Notes: generated from the sequence alone by a model not told the origin. A DNA stretch of 54,066 bases from Chitinophaga pinensis (GCA_945872355.1 CAMBZU010000013.1:1-54066), one strand, 5' to 3'; shown: positions 36,447 through 45,788, counted from the first letter of the stretch. Translations and numbers: made by a program.

Positions 36447-39400
36447 ATGTCGAAGACAGATTCAGTAGGAAAAGCCATTCATGAAATGCATGAAAATTTG
36501 GCTCATTTAACAGAACAGCACAACGAAAATAGCTGGATGCAAAATGGCAAAGAACGCCTGAATGACATTTTAAGAGGTGAGAAAAAAGCGGATGCAATCG
36601 GGAACGAAATCCTTTCTTTTTTCTCCGAATTTTTGGGCAGTCAACTTGGAACGTTTTATATTTCAACATCTGAAACTAGCTTGTCATTGGTGCTCGCATC
36701 GGGAACTACAGGGCAAGTACCTTCAATTATTGAAAAAGATAATTCATTTATTGGGAAAGCATTAACGCAAAAAAAAGTAGTTGTTTTAAATGATGTTGAT
36801 AAAGATTATTTTAAAGTTTCTACTTCTTTAGGTTCTGCAAAAGCTGCATCATTAGTAATTATCCCCTTATTTGTTTCTAATAAAATGGTAGGGCTTGCCG
36901 AAATTGGCAAACTAAATTCATTTACGGCGGTTGAACTGCGTTTTATTGATGATGTTACCGAAGCTATCGCCATATACATAAACACTATTTTGGCAAAATC
37001 CGAATTAGAAAAATTAGTAGTTGAATTAGATAAAAAAGAACAAGAATTACAAAATCAAATTACAGCCATTAACAAAGCTACTTTAGTTATTGAATTTGAT
37101 ACAAAAGGTATTGTGCAAAAGGCAAACGACTTGTTCTTAAAAATAATGGGCTTTGAAAGTCATGAACTAGTTGGACATCATCATAAACTATTAGTAGCAA
37201 AAGAAATTGATTATGATGCTGAATATAAAAGTTTTTGGAAAAGTTTAAATGATGGTAAAAGTGAATCTGGCGAATTTTGCAGAACAACAAAAGATAATAA
37301 AGTTGTTTGGTTGCAAGCAAGCTACAATCCTGTATTTGATGAAAATGGTAAGGTTTACAAAATAATTAAAATTGGTTACGATATCACTGAATTAAAACAA
37401 CAAAGGATTGATTTAGACAAACTGACGCTTAACTTAAATCAGCAAGTTGAAGTTTTAAATAAAACAGCCATTGTTTCCGAAGCAGATGCGGATGGAAACA
37501 TCATTTTTGTTAATGATTTTTTCTGCGAAATTTCAGAATACTCTAGAGAAGAACTCATTGGTCAAAATCACCGTATTCTAAAATCCGGAAAGCAACCTGA
37601 GGGGATTTTTATTGGTATGTGGAAGGCTATCAGCTCAGGTTTAATGTGGCAAGGAGAAATACTTAATATAAGTAAAACTGGTAAGTACTATTGGGTAGAA
37701 ACAACCATTATGCCATTTAAAAATAAAGATGGCAAAATAGAAAAATACGTAGCTCTTCGTTTTGATATCACTAAACAAAAAGAAAGTGAAGCATTAAAAA
37801 AGCAACTTGAAAGTACAACGTTAAATTTAAATCAACAAGTTTCAGTTTTAAATAAAGCAGCTATTGTTTCAGAAACGGATGCTGATGGAAATATTATTTT
37901 CGTCAATGATTTTTTCTGCTCTATTTCAGAATACTCCAGAGAAGAATTAATTGGTAAAAATCACAAAATTCTTAAATCCGGAAAACAACCTGATGGTTTG
38001 TTTAAAGGCATGTGGAAAGCAATTAGTACCGGACTTGTTTGGCAAGGTGAAATATTAAATGTGAGTAAAACTGGCAAGTATTATTGGGTAGAAACTACTA
38101 TTATGCCCTTTAAAAATAAAGATGGAAAAATAGAAAAGTATGTAGCCATTCGTTTTGATATTACAAAACAAAAAGAAAGCGAAGCCTTAAAAAAGCAAAC
38201 AGAATTATTACTTGCTTCGCAAAGAGAATTAGAAGAATCTAATACTGAGTTAGAGGCACAAACACAAAAATTACAAGCATCTGACGAAGAATTGCGCGTA
38301 CAGCAAGAAGAGTTGATGCAGAGTAATAAAGAACTAGAAGAAAAAACGAAGTTGGTTGAGGAAAAAAATCATGCCTTTAACGAAAAAAATAATTTATTAG
38401 TTGCTGCTACAACCGATTTGAAACGAAAAGCAGATCAACTGTCCTTAAGCAGTAAATACAAGTCGGAGTTTTTAGCTAATATGAGTCACGAATTAAGAAC
38501 CCCGCTTAATTCCATACTATTGCTAAGTAAATTACTCAAAGATAATTTAGAGGATAATTTAAGTGAAGATCAAATAGAATATTCAGCTGTTATTAATAAA
38601 GCAGGAAATAGTTTGTTAGAGCTGATTAATGATATTTTAGATTTATCTAAAATTGAGTCCGGAAAAATGGACGTTAATGCCGAAACTTTGGATGTAAATA
38701 AATTTGCAGGCGATATTCAATCTTTATTTAATCCAATTGCAAAAGATAAGGAAATTGAATTTAAGGTGCTTGTAAATTCTGATTGTCCTGAAAGTATGTA
38801 CACAGATAAAATGCGACTTGATCAGGTGATAAAAAATCTGTTATCAAACGCATTTAAATTTAGCCTAAAGGGAAAAGTAAACCTTACCATTTCATATAAT
38901 TTACAAGAGGATACAATTTCTTTTTCGGTGCTTGATACAGGAATTGGTATTCCAAAAGAAAAGCAAGGATTGGTTTTTGAAGCCTTTCAACAAGCCGATG
39001 GTTCTACAAAACGTAAATATGGTGGCACAGGTTTAGGACTTTCTATCAGTAAAGAAATTGCAAATTTGCTTGGTGGCGAAATTAGCTTACAAAGCGAAAC
39101 AGGTGTTGGAAGCAATTTTACTTTAACAATTCCAATAACGTATTCGTTGGAAGATATAAAAAAACAACCTGCAAAAAATAGTGGGATCTTAAATTTTTCA
39201 GTAGCACCTGATTTATCAGGTGATAATGAAGCTGATGTTGCTATATTAGTTGACGATGATAGGCTATTGATAGAGAAAAAAGATAAAACTATTTTAATTG
39301 TTGAAGATGATATTTACTTTGTAAAAATCTTGCAAGATTCAGCAAAAAGTAGAGGATATAAAGTATTGGTAGCACTTGATGGTAATCAGGCACTTGAATT

Positions 39401-40460
39401 GGCTAAAAAATATATTCCCATAGGTATTATTTTAGATTTGCACCTTCCTAAAAAAAGTGGTTGGGAGGTGTTAAAAGAGTTGAAAGATTTTGCTGCAACA
39501 AAGCATATTCCTGTTCATATAGTTTCCTCGCAGGATATAGATTCAAAAACTATCAGAGAATTTGGTGCCATTGATTTTACCAATAAGCCTCTCTCTGTTG
39601 ATAATATGCAAAATGTATTTCGTTCGCTCGAGGAAATAGCATCAAAAGAAACCGGAAAAGTAGCTTTGTTTTCTGATAAGAAAGAACATGCTATGGCAAT
39701 GACAGCCTTTTTAAAAGAACGTCAGATTGAAATTGTTTCCTTTGATCCAGATAAGGTAATTGATTCTTTATTTGGCAGCCTTGGCTTTGATGCAATTATA
39801 ATTGATACTGACACAAGAAAATCTAAAATCCCCAATTTATTAGAAAAATTAACGCAAGTTTTACCAAATAAATTGATGCCTGTAATTATATTAAGAAATA
39901 CTTATTTTTCAACTTTAGATATAAAAAGAATAAATCAATACAATGATGCTTTCATCTTAAAAATAGTAAAAAGCTATTCCAATATCATCGATGAAATGTC
40001 CCTTTTTCTGCATTATATTACTAAAAAAGATTTTACAGTAACAATGCGTCCTGCAATAATTTCATCAAAAACGTTAGAGCATAAGAAAATTTTATTGGTT
40101 GATGATGATGCAGAAAATAGATTTTCAATTAGTAAAATCTTAGAAACTCAAAAAGTACAAGTGATACAAGCTGCTAATGGAAAACAAGCCATTGATTTAT
40201 GGAAAAATAACAAAGATATTTCTCTCATATTAATGGATGTGTTGATGCCTGAAATGGATGGCTATGAAGCCATTAAGGAAATTAGGGAGCATGACAACGG
40301 AAAAAATATTCCTATCATATCATTAACAGCAAAAACACAAGCTGATGAACGCGAAAAATGTATAAAAAGCGGCGCCTCAGATTATATGTCAAAGCCAATT
40401 GATGCCGACTTACTTATTTCATTAGCTAAAATTTGGATATTAAATAATGATAAAAAATAA
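36447..40460 (+). CDS. Soluble hybrid histidine kinase (GAF-PAS-PAS-PAS-HisKA-HATPase-REC-degenerate REC-REC)
   Basis: A 1337-aa sensor kinase without membrane segments, so it should sense cytosolic signals. A GAF domain is at ~30-185. A first PAS is at ~200-325. Two near-identical PAS-PAC units follow at 328-458 and 459-589. A long coiled coil (~590-665) precedes HisKA with phosphoacceptor His681 (NMSHELRTPLNS). The ATPase domain has the N box QVIKNLLSNAFKF, DTGIGIP near 830 and GGTGLGLSI. Receiver 1 has Asp997 (ILDLHLPKKSG), receiver 3 has Asp1264 (LMDVLMPEMDG). A segment between them (~1070-1185) looks like a decayed receiver. The next gene, a receiver, starts 5 bp later. Confidence 0.93.
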   Translation: MSKTDSVGKAIHEMHENLAHLTEQHNENSWMQNGKERLNDILRGEKKADAIGNEILSFFSEFLGSQLGTFYISTSETSLSLVLASGTTGQVPSIIEKDNSFIGKALTQKKVVVLNDVDKDYFKVSTSLGSAKAASLVIIPLFVSNKMVGLAEIGKLNSFTAVELRFIDDVTEAIAIYINTILAKSELEKLVVELDKKEQELQNQITAINKATLVIEFDTKGIVQKANDLFLKIMGFESHELVGHHHKLLVAKEIDYDAEYKSFWKSLNDGKSESGEFCRTTKDNKVVWLQASYNPVFDENGKVYKIIKIGYDITELKQQRIDLDKLTLNLNQQVEVLNKTAIVSEADADGNIIFVNDFFCEISEYSREELIGQNHRILKSGKQPEGIFIGMWKAISSGLMWQGEILNISKTGKYYWVETTIMPFKNKDGKIEKYVALRFDITKQKESEALKKQLESTTLNLNQQVSVLNKAAIVSETDADGNIIFVNDFFCSISEYSREELIGKNHKILKSGKQPDGLFKGMWKAISTGLVWQGEILNVSKTGKYYWVETTIMPFKNKDGKIEKYVAIRFDITKQKESEALKKQTELLLASQRELEESNTELEAQTQKLQASDEELRVQQEELMQSNKELEEKTKLVEEKNHAFNEKNNLLVAATTDLKRKADQLSLSSKYKSEFLANMSHELRTPLNSILLLSKLLKDNLEDNLSEDQIEYSAVINKAGNSLLELINDILDLSKIESGKMDVNAETLDVNKFAGDIQSLFNPIAKDKEIEFKVLVNSDCPESMYTDKMRLDQVIKNLLSNAFKFSLKGKVNLTISYNLQEDTISFSVLDTGIGIPKEKQGLVFEAFQQADGSTKRKYGGTGLGLSISKEIANLLGGEISLQSETGVGSNFTLTIPITYSLEDIKKQPAKNSGILNFSVAPDLSGDNEADVAILVDDDRLLIEKKDKTILIVEDDIYFVKILQDSAKSRGYKVLVALDGNQALELAKKYIPIGIILDLHLPKKSGWEVLKELKDFAATKHIPVHIVSSQDIDSKTIREFGAIDFTNKPLSVDNMQNVFRSLEEIASKETGKVALFSDKKEHAMAMTAFLKERQIEIVSFDPDKVIDSLFGSLGFDAIIIDTDTRKSKIPNLLEKLTQVLPNKLMPVIILRNTYFSTLDIKRINQYNDAFILKIVKSYSNIIDEMSLFLHYITKKDFTVTMRPAIISSKTLEHKKILLVDDDAENRFSISKILETQKVQVIQAANGKQAIDLWKNNKDISLILMDVLMPEMDGYEAIKEIREHDNGKNIPIISLTAKTQADEREKCIKSGASDYMSKPIDADLLISLAKIWILNNDKK
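37428..38213 (+). repeat. In-frame 393-bp tandem duplication of a PAS-PAC unit
   Basis: Unit 1 (37428-37820) and unit 2 (37821-38213) each encode 131 residues from LNLNQQV to ESEALKKQ and beyond. They differ at only about 15 residues. The PAS part has the DADGNIIFVNDFFC..ISEYSREELIG signature. The linker KKQ(L/T)E is included in the period. Confidence 0.9.
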
Positions 40461-40465
40461 GTAAA

Positions 40466-40843
40466 ATGAATGCGCAAATAAAAGTATTATTAGTAGATGA
40501 TGATGAACGAAATATTTTTGCATTATCTGCCTATCTTAAAGCAAAAAAAATTAAAGTTGAAACTGCTTATGATGGAAAAGAGTGTATAGAAAAACTACAA
40601 CAGCTAACAGTAGATGTTGTATTGTTAGATATGATGATGCCCTTGATGGATGGTTTTGAAACATTAGGCATATTAAGAAACGATGAACAATTAAAAAATA
40701 ATAAAGTAATTGCACTTACTGCGTTAGCCATGAAAGGCGATATGGAAAGGTGCATGGAAGCGGGCGCTGATGATTATTGCACTAAACCTGTTGATATTGA
40801 TGTATTGCTTAATAAAATTAATGACCTAATAAGTAAAGCATGA
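40466..40843 (+). CDS. Single-domain response regulator (receiver)
   Basis: A 125-aa CheY-like receiver. The acidic pocket is in LLVDDDERN (D11-D13), the phosphoacceptor is Asp55 (VVLLDMMMPLMDG), the switch Thr is in VIALTALAM and the conserved Lys107 in YCTKPVD. It closely resembles receiver 3 of the upstream hybrid kinase. It follows that gene by 5 bp and overlaps cheR by four bases (ATGA), so it is co-translated with both. The likely role is to carry phosphate from the kinase to a target, possibly the methyl-modifying enzymes encoded next. Confidence 0.92.
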   Translation: MNAQIKVLLVDDDERNIFALSAYLKAKKIKVETAYDGKECIEKLQQLTVDVVLLDMMMPLMDGFETLGILRNDEQLKNNKVIALTALAMKGDMERCMEAGADDYCTKPVDIDVLLNKINDLISKA

Positions 40844-41673
40844 CATCAATTCCTACTTTTAAAATTGGAGCTGTAGAAGTTGATGAACTTATTGTGCTCA
40901 TTAATGACTACAGTGGTTATGATTTTTCTGATTATTCAATGCCATCATTGCATAGAAGATTTCAGCGTTATATTGATTTAAATAAAATTTCAGACTTCAA
41001 TCAATTGTTGCAAGATTTAATGAATGACTCTTCGATGATTAATAATTTAATTGAAGAAGTTACTGTTAACGTAACTGAAGTTTTTAGAGATCCGCTTTTT
41101 TTTGCGGCCATCAGAAGTGATTTAATACCGGAACTAAATAAGTTACCAGTAATTAAAATTTGGCATGCAGGCTGTTCAACTGGCGAAGAAGTTTATTCAA
41201 TGGCTATTTTACTAAAAGAACATAATTTGTTAGATAAAAGTATCATTTATGCAACTGATATTAATCAATCGGTTTTAGATACTGCAAAATCTGGAAAATA
41301 TAGTATTGAGTCGTTTAAAGAAAGCGAATTTAATTATAGAGAAAGTGAAGGAACTAAGAAATTAGCTGAGTATTATACTGTGCTTAACGGAGAAATTTTG
41401 ATGAATGAAGATTTAAAGTCTAAAATTATTTTTAGCACGCATAATTTAGTTTCAGATAATGCATTTAACCAGTTTGATTTAATAGTTTGCAGAAATGTAT
41501 TGATTTATTTTAATAAAACCTTGCAAGATAATGTGTTGCAAATGTTTTATAATAGCCTCACCCAAAATGGTATTTTAGCAATTGGTTCAAAAGAAACATT
41601 GAGGCTTTCGCCAATTGACAGTAAAATGCAAGTTGTAAATGACAGATGGAAGATATGGAAAAAGAAGGAGTAA
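40840..41673 (+). CDS. CheR-type protein-glutamate methyltransferase
   Basis: A 277-aa SAM-dependent methyltransferase. The N-terminal CheR helical domain is about 10-75 (DYSGYDFSDYSMPSLHRRFQRYI). The catalytic domain has IKIWHAGCSTGEEVYSMAILL (SAM site near 107-125), TDINQSVLDTAKSGKYS, and FDLIVCRNVLIYFNKTLQ. CheR normally methylates glutamates of chemoreceptors. No methyl-accepting receptor is encoded in the window, so the target may be a component of this signalling set or a distant receptor. It overlaps the receiver gene by 4 bp and the CheB-like gene by 28 bp. Confidence 0.92.
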   Translation: MTSIPTFKIGAVEVDELIVLINDYSGYDFSDYSMPSLHRRFQRYIDLNKISDFNQLLQDLMNDSSMINNLIEEVTVNVTEVFRDPLFFAAIRSDLIPELNKLPVIKIWHAGCSTGEEVYSMAILLKEHNLLDKSIIYATDINQSVLDTAKSGKYSIESFKESEFNYRESEGTKKLAEYYTVLNGEILMNEDLKSKIIFSTHNLVSDNAFNQFDLIVCRNVLIYFNKTLQDNVLQMFYNSLTQNGILAIGSKETLRLSPIDSKMQVVNDRWKIWKKKE

Positions 41674-43472
41674 TTATACTTGGTGGTTCAGCGGGAAGTA
41701 TTGAAGTGATTATGAATATCTTTCCATTTATTCCTGCTGATTATCCTTTTATAATCGTTGTGGTGCTTCATCGAAAAAATACAGTGGAGCAGCATCTAGA
41801 GGTTATTTTAAGTAGGAATGCACAAATTCCCGTAATGGAAATACAAGATAAAATGCAACTTAAACCAGCGCATATTTATATTGCTCCAGGCGATTATCAT
41901 TTGCTTGTTGATGATGAAGGAATTTGTTCGTTGGATTATTCTGAAAAAGTGAATTATTCGAGACCCAGTATTGACATTGCATTTGAATGTTTTTCAAAAG
42001 TATATGGTAATTGCTGTGTTGGTATTTTGCTTTCTGGTGCAAATGCTGATGGTGCCCTTGGCTTAAAAAAAATTCATGATAATGGTGGATTAAGTATTGT
42101 ACAATCTCCCGAATCGGCTAAAGTTGCAACCATGCCTATGGCTGCCATAAATTTATTTAGCCCCCATGCAATAGCAGATATTTCTGAAATTTCGGCTTTG
42201 CTTATTGATGCTGCAAATTATTCAATTACAGCCTATATATCTCAAATAAAACGTGGTGATGTTTTACAAAACAACATACCAACTATTTTAATTGTGGATG
42301 ATCTGGAGGATAATATTTTTTCTTTAAACGCTGTTTTGAAGTTTGAAGGCTACATAATACACAAAGCTACTTCGGGTGCTTTAGCTTTAGAAATGGCTTC
42401 TAAAATTCAGTATGATTGTATTGTACTTGATGTTCAAATGCCCGAAATGGATGGCTTTGAAGTGGCAAACATACTTGGCAAAAATGATTTTACTAAAAAT
42501 ATTCCTATACTTTTTCTGTCGGCTTTAGGGTCTGATAAAGAAAAAGTTATACATGGTATAAATGCTGGTGCTATTGATTTTTTAGCAAAGCCGGTTGATC
42601 CTCCTTTGATTAAAGCAAAACTAAAGTTATGCGTAAAATTAAGTTCAAAATATAAGGATAATAAAAAAGTATTTAAAACTTTAACAGAAGAACAGTCATC
42701 ACTTAAAGAATTAAATAGCGATTTTTCTGCTAGTTTGCGTTATGCACAAAATATACAACAAGCTATTTTACCAAAAACAGAAGTTATTAATTCTTTATTT
42801 AAAGAAAACTTTGTTATTTTTCGTCCAAAGGAATCCATAGGAGGAGATTTTTATTTAATAAAAGATGTTGGAAATGAAATCATTCTTATTTGTGGAGATT
42901 GCACCGGACACGGTGTTCCTGGAGCCATGATGTGCATGATTAGTGCAACTATTATTCATAATATAATTGATACAAAAAAAATTATAACACCAAATTTAAT
43001 TTTGCACTCCATGGTTGGCGAGTTAAGAAAAGCATTTAGAAATGAATTTTCTAACATCACTATTGAAGATGGATTGGAGCTAGCAATTTGCACCTATTAT
43101 AAAAAGGAAAAAAAACTGCAATACGCTGGTGCAGGGCGTCCCCTTATTATCGCTACTAAAAATAATATCGAAAAAATAAAGTGTTCTTCTTATGGCATTA
43201 GTGGCAATGTTTCCGAAAATATTGAATTTGCTTTAAATGAATTTGATGTAGCGGAAGGTGATCAAATATATCTTTATTCTGATGGCATTGTTGACCAGTT
43301 TGGCGGTCCTAGAAATAAAAAATTTATGACCAAGCGATTGCTTCAATTATTATCTTCCAATAGCGCGCTGCCTATGAATGAGCAAAAAGAAATTATTGAT
43401 CATACAATGCTTACCTGGAAAGCAGGCAGCGAGCAGATTGATGATGTATTAATTATGGGAGTTAAATTTTAG
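41646..43472 (+). CDS. CheB methylesterase-receiver-PP2C (SpoIIE-like) fusion
   Basis: A 608-aa triple-domain protein. Residues ~6-190 are a CheB methylesterase with catalytic Ser15 (GGSAGS), His42 (VLHRKN) and Asp135 (SGANADGA). Residues ~212-330 are a receiver with Asp262 (CIVLDVQMPEMDG) and the Lys in LAKPVD. A helix (~340-385, SLRYAQNIQQAILP) leads to a PP2C/SpoIIE phosphatase domain (~385-608) with metal-binding Asp401 (IGGDFY) and Asp418 (GDCTGHGVPG). The order is unusual: in chemotaxis CheB the receiver is N-terminal. Here phosphorylation of the central receiver could gate both enzymes (inference). An ATG at 41655 is an alternative start. Confidence 0.9.
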   Translation: MEDMEKEGVIILGGSAGSIEVIMNIFPFIPADYPFIIVVVLHRKNTVEQHLEVILSRNAQIPVMEIQDKMQLKPAHIYIAPGDYHLLVDDEGICSLDYSEKVNYSRPSIDIAFECFSKVYGNCCVGILLSGANADGALGLKKIHDNGGLSIVQSPESAKVATMPMAAINLFSPHAIADISEISALLIDAANYSITAYISQIKRGDVLQNNIPTILIVDDLEDNIFSLNAVLKFEGYIIHKATSGALALEMASKIQYDCIVLDVQMPEMDGFEVANILGKNDFTKNIPILFLSALGSDKEKVIHGINAGAIDFLAKPVDPPLIKAKLKLCVKLSSKYKDNKKVFKTLTEEQSSLKELNSDFSASLRYAQNIQQAILPKTEVINSLFKENFVIFRPKESIGGDFYLIKDVGNEIILICGDCTGHGVPGAMMCMISATIIHNIIDTKKIITPNLILHSMVGELRKAFRNEFSNITIEDGLELAICTYYKKEKKLQYAGAGRPLIIATKNNIEKIKCSSYGISGNVSENIEFALNEFDVAEGDQIYLYSDGIVDQFGGPRNKKFMTKRLLQLLSSNSALPMNEQKEIIDHTMLTWKAGSEQIDDVLIMGVKF

Positions 43473-43803
43473 GATTTCATTTTATACGCTCTTGCTCTTA
43501 TAATTTTTTTATAGAATTCAATTGTTTCGAAACATTTATTCCTTTATAGCTGCAACAATGCCTCTGCTATTTTAGAGCAAAATAGATTAACAAAAACAAT
43601 ATCTTTGATTTTTGGTTATAATACCAAAAGCAAATACATTGTAGTTCAATCTTTAAGATAAAATTATTGATATTTATGTTGTCTATTTTGAGCCTAGCTA
43701 CCTGCTAAGCCTGCAATATCCGCATCAATCTCAAAAGAATTATTAATTTAATCTTGGGCCTAAAACACATTTCATTTGGTATAACTGATATTAAATACAA
43801 AAC
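43473..43803. other. 331-bp intergenic region with palindromic sites
   Basis: No gene is seen. TGTTTCGAAACA (43523-43534) is a perfect 12-bp palindrome. CTATTTT/AAAATAG (43567-43573, 43579-43585) is a hairpin with a 5-nt loop. TTTTGGT-TATAAT-ACCAAAA (43610-43629) is a 7-bp-arm inverted repeat around TATAAT. The last could be an operator-promoter for the VWA gene, though it lies ~175 bp upstream. Confidence 0.4.
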
Positions 43804-44904
43804 ATGATAGGCTTCAGAATTACTGACTTTAAACCAAGCAATAAAGAAAAAACAACCTTTGAGCAACTCTTCGATTTGTTTAAAGAAATGCTTGTGCATA
43901 CTTCTGGTGATGTAACAGAAGCGCTCAGTTGGCTGAATGAAATTGATAGAAAATATAAAATTACCAACAACGATTACACCATGGCCGATTTTATAACCGA
44001 TTTAAAAAAGTTGGGTTATATTAAAGATGATCATCAAAATGGAGGTATGGTCATGACTTCCAAAATTGAACAAAGCATACGCGAATCTTCTTTAGAGCAA
44101 ATATTTGGGAAGCTAAAAAAATCAGGTCAAGGCAATCATAAAACACCATACACGGGAGTAGGAGAGGAGCAAAGTAGCGATTTAAGAGCCTTTCAATTTG
44201 GCGATAGTTTAGAGCAAATTAACATGACCGAGTCCATAAGAAATGCGCAAATTAATAATGGAACACTTGATTTTAATATTACCGAAAACGATTTAGAAAT
44301 TGTTGAATCGGAGCACAAAGCACAAACCAGTACAGTGTTGATGATTGATATTTCGCACAGTATGATTTTATATGGCGAAGACCGGATTACGCCAAGTAAA
44401 AAAGTGGCCATGGCCATGGCAGAAATGATTAAAAGAAAATACCCAAAAGATACTTTAGATATTATTGTTTTTGGCAATGATGCTTGGCAAATTGAAGTGA
44501 AAGATTTGCCCTATTTACAAGTAGGACCATATCACACCAATACAGTGGCAGGCTTAGAGTTAGCTATGGACTTGCTCCGCAGAAAGAAAAACAAGAACAA
44601 ACAAATTTTTATGATTACTGATGGCAAACCGAGCTGTTTAAAAGAACCCGATGGCCGTTATTATCAGAATAGCAATGGCTTAGATCGTAGAATTGTAAAT
44701 CAATGTTTGAATAAAGCAGCCGCTTGTAAAAGGTTAAAAATACAAATCACCACCTTTATGATTGCCCAAGATCCTTATTTGCAACAATTTGTTGAAGAGT
44801 TCACCGAAGCCAATCAGGGCAAAGCTTTTTACGCAGGTTTAAAAGGCTTAGGCGAATTTATTTTTGAAGATTACGAGAGGAATAGGAAGCGGAATGTGAG
44901 GTAA
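43804..44904 (+). CDS. VWA-domain protein (MIDAS-type)
   Basis: A 366-aa cytosolic protein. The N-terminal helical part has FEQLFDLFKEMLVHTSGDVTEALSWLNEIDRKY. The C-terminal von Willebrand A domain is at ~170-345 with the metal-ion-dependent adhesion site DISHS (Asp182, Ser184, Ser186), NTVAGLELAMDLL and MITDGKPSC. Such soluble VWA proteins usually partner a MoxR or Mg-chelatase-like AAA+ ATPase in metal insertion or complex remodelling. No such ATPase is adjacent. There is no signal peptide. The ATG is at 43804. A remnant of a second copy of its C-terminus is found at 45817, beyond the repeat array. Confidence 0.85.
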   Translation: MIGFRITDFKPSNKEKTTFEQLFDLFKEMLVHTSGDVTEALSWLNEIDRKYKITNNDYTMADFITDLKKLGYIKDDHQNGGMVMTSKIEQSIRESSLEQIFGKLKKSGQGNHKTPYTGVGEEQSSDLRAFQFGDSLEQINMTESIRNAQINNGTLDFNITENDLEIVESEHKAQTSTVLMIDISHSMILYGEDRITPSKKVAMAMAEMIKRKYPKDTLDIIVFGNDAWQIEVKDLPYLQVGPYHTNTVAGLELAMDLLRRKKNKNKQIFMITDGKPSCLKEPDGRYYQNSNGLDRRIVNQCLNKAAACKRLKIQITTFMIAQDPYLQQFVEEFTEANQGKAFYAGLKGLGEFIFEDYERNRKRNVR

Positions 44905-44908
44905 ATTC

Positions 44909-44957
44909 TGAATTCTGAATTATGAATTTTGAATTATGAATTCTGAATTTTGAATTA
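44909..44957 (+). repeat. Heptamer array TGAATTN, seven units
   Basis: Seven consecutive units of TGAATT plus one variable base (C, A, T, A, C, T, A) start 4 bp after the VWA stop. The six fixed bases are unchanged in every unit. Immediately adjacent to, but different in sequence from, the large G-free array. Confidence 0.9.
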
Positions 44958-44998
44958 TAAATGACACACTTCATTGAACACTCCCATTATAAATTCTG

Positions 44999-45788
44999 CA
45001 TATTAACTTTTCAAATTCCAAATTCCAACTTTAAAACTTTAAAACTTTAAAACTTTCCAACTTCCAACTTCCAAATTCCAAATTCCAAATTCCAAATTCC
45101 AACTTTCAAACTTTCAACTTCCAACTTCAAACTTTCCAACTTTCAAACTTCCAACTTTCAAACTTTCCAAATTCCAACTTTAAAACTTTCAAACTTCCAA
45201 CTTCCAACTTCCAAATTCCAACTTCCAACTTTCAAACTTTCAACTTCCAACTTCCAAATTCCAACTTCAAACTTTCCAACTTTCAAACTTCCAACTTCCA
45301 ACTTTAAAACTTTCCAACTTCCAACTTCCAACTTCCAAACTTTCAAACTTTCAACTTTAAAACTTTCCAACTTTAAAACTTTCAAACTTTAAAACTTTCA
45401 AACTTTCCAACTTTCAACTTCCAACTTTAAAACTTTAAAACTTTCAACTTTCAACTTTCCAACTTCCAACTTCCAACTTTCAACTTTCAACTTTCCAACT
45501 TCAAACTTTCCAACTTTCCAACTTTCAACTTTCAAACTTTCCAAATTCCAACTTTCAAACTTTCCAAATTCCAACTTTAAAACTTTCCAACTTTAAAACT
45601 TTAAAACTTTAAAACTTTCAACTTCCAACTTCCAACTTTCAAACTTTCCAACTTCCAACTTTAAAACTTTCAAACTTTCAAACTTTCAACTTTAAAACTT
45701 TAAAACTTTAAAACTTTCAACTTTAAAACTTTAAAACTTTCAAACTTTCCAACTTTCCAACTTCTAAACTACATTTCAAAACTTTAAT
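44999..45788 (+). repeat. G-free array of 7-8 bp words (AACTTTCA, AACTTTCC, AACTTCC, AAATTCC, AACTTTAA)
   Basis: About 790 consecutive bases contain no G on the plus strand. The sequence is assembled from a small set of 7- and 8-bp words, nearly all AA(C/A)TT followed by CC, TCA, TCC or TAA. Word order is irregular, so there is no long fixed period. The minus strand is open in places and would encode a KVGSWKLEV-like low-complexity peptide, which I treat as a by-product. It separates the VWA gene from a VWA remnant and the convergent kinase gene. Confidence 0.95.

Noticed and set aside
45158-45385. Minus-strand frame of KVESLKVGSWKLEV-like repeats in the G-free array
   Set aside because: With no C on that strand, stops are scarce and any frame looks open; there is no start context or domain.
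44999-45788. CRISPR-like interpretation of the short-word array
   Set aside because: Words are 7-8 bp with no spacers and no cas genes are present.
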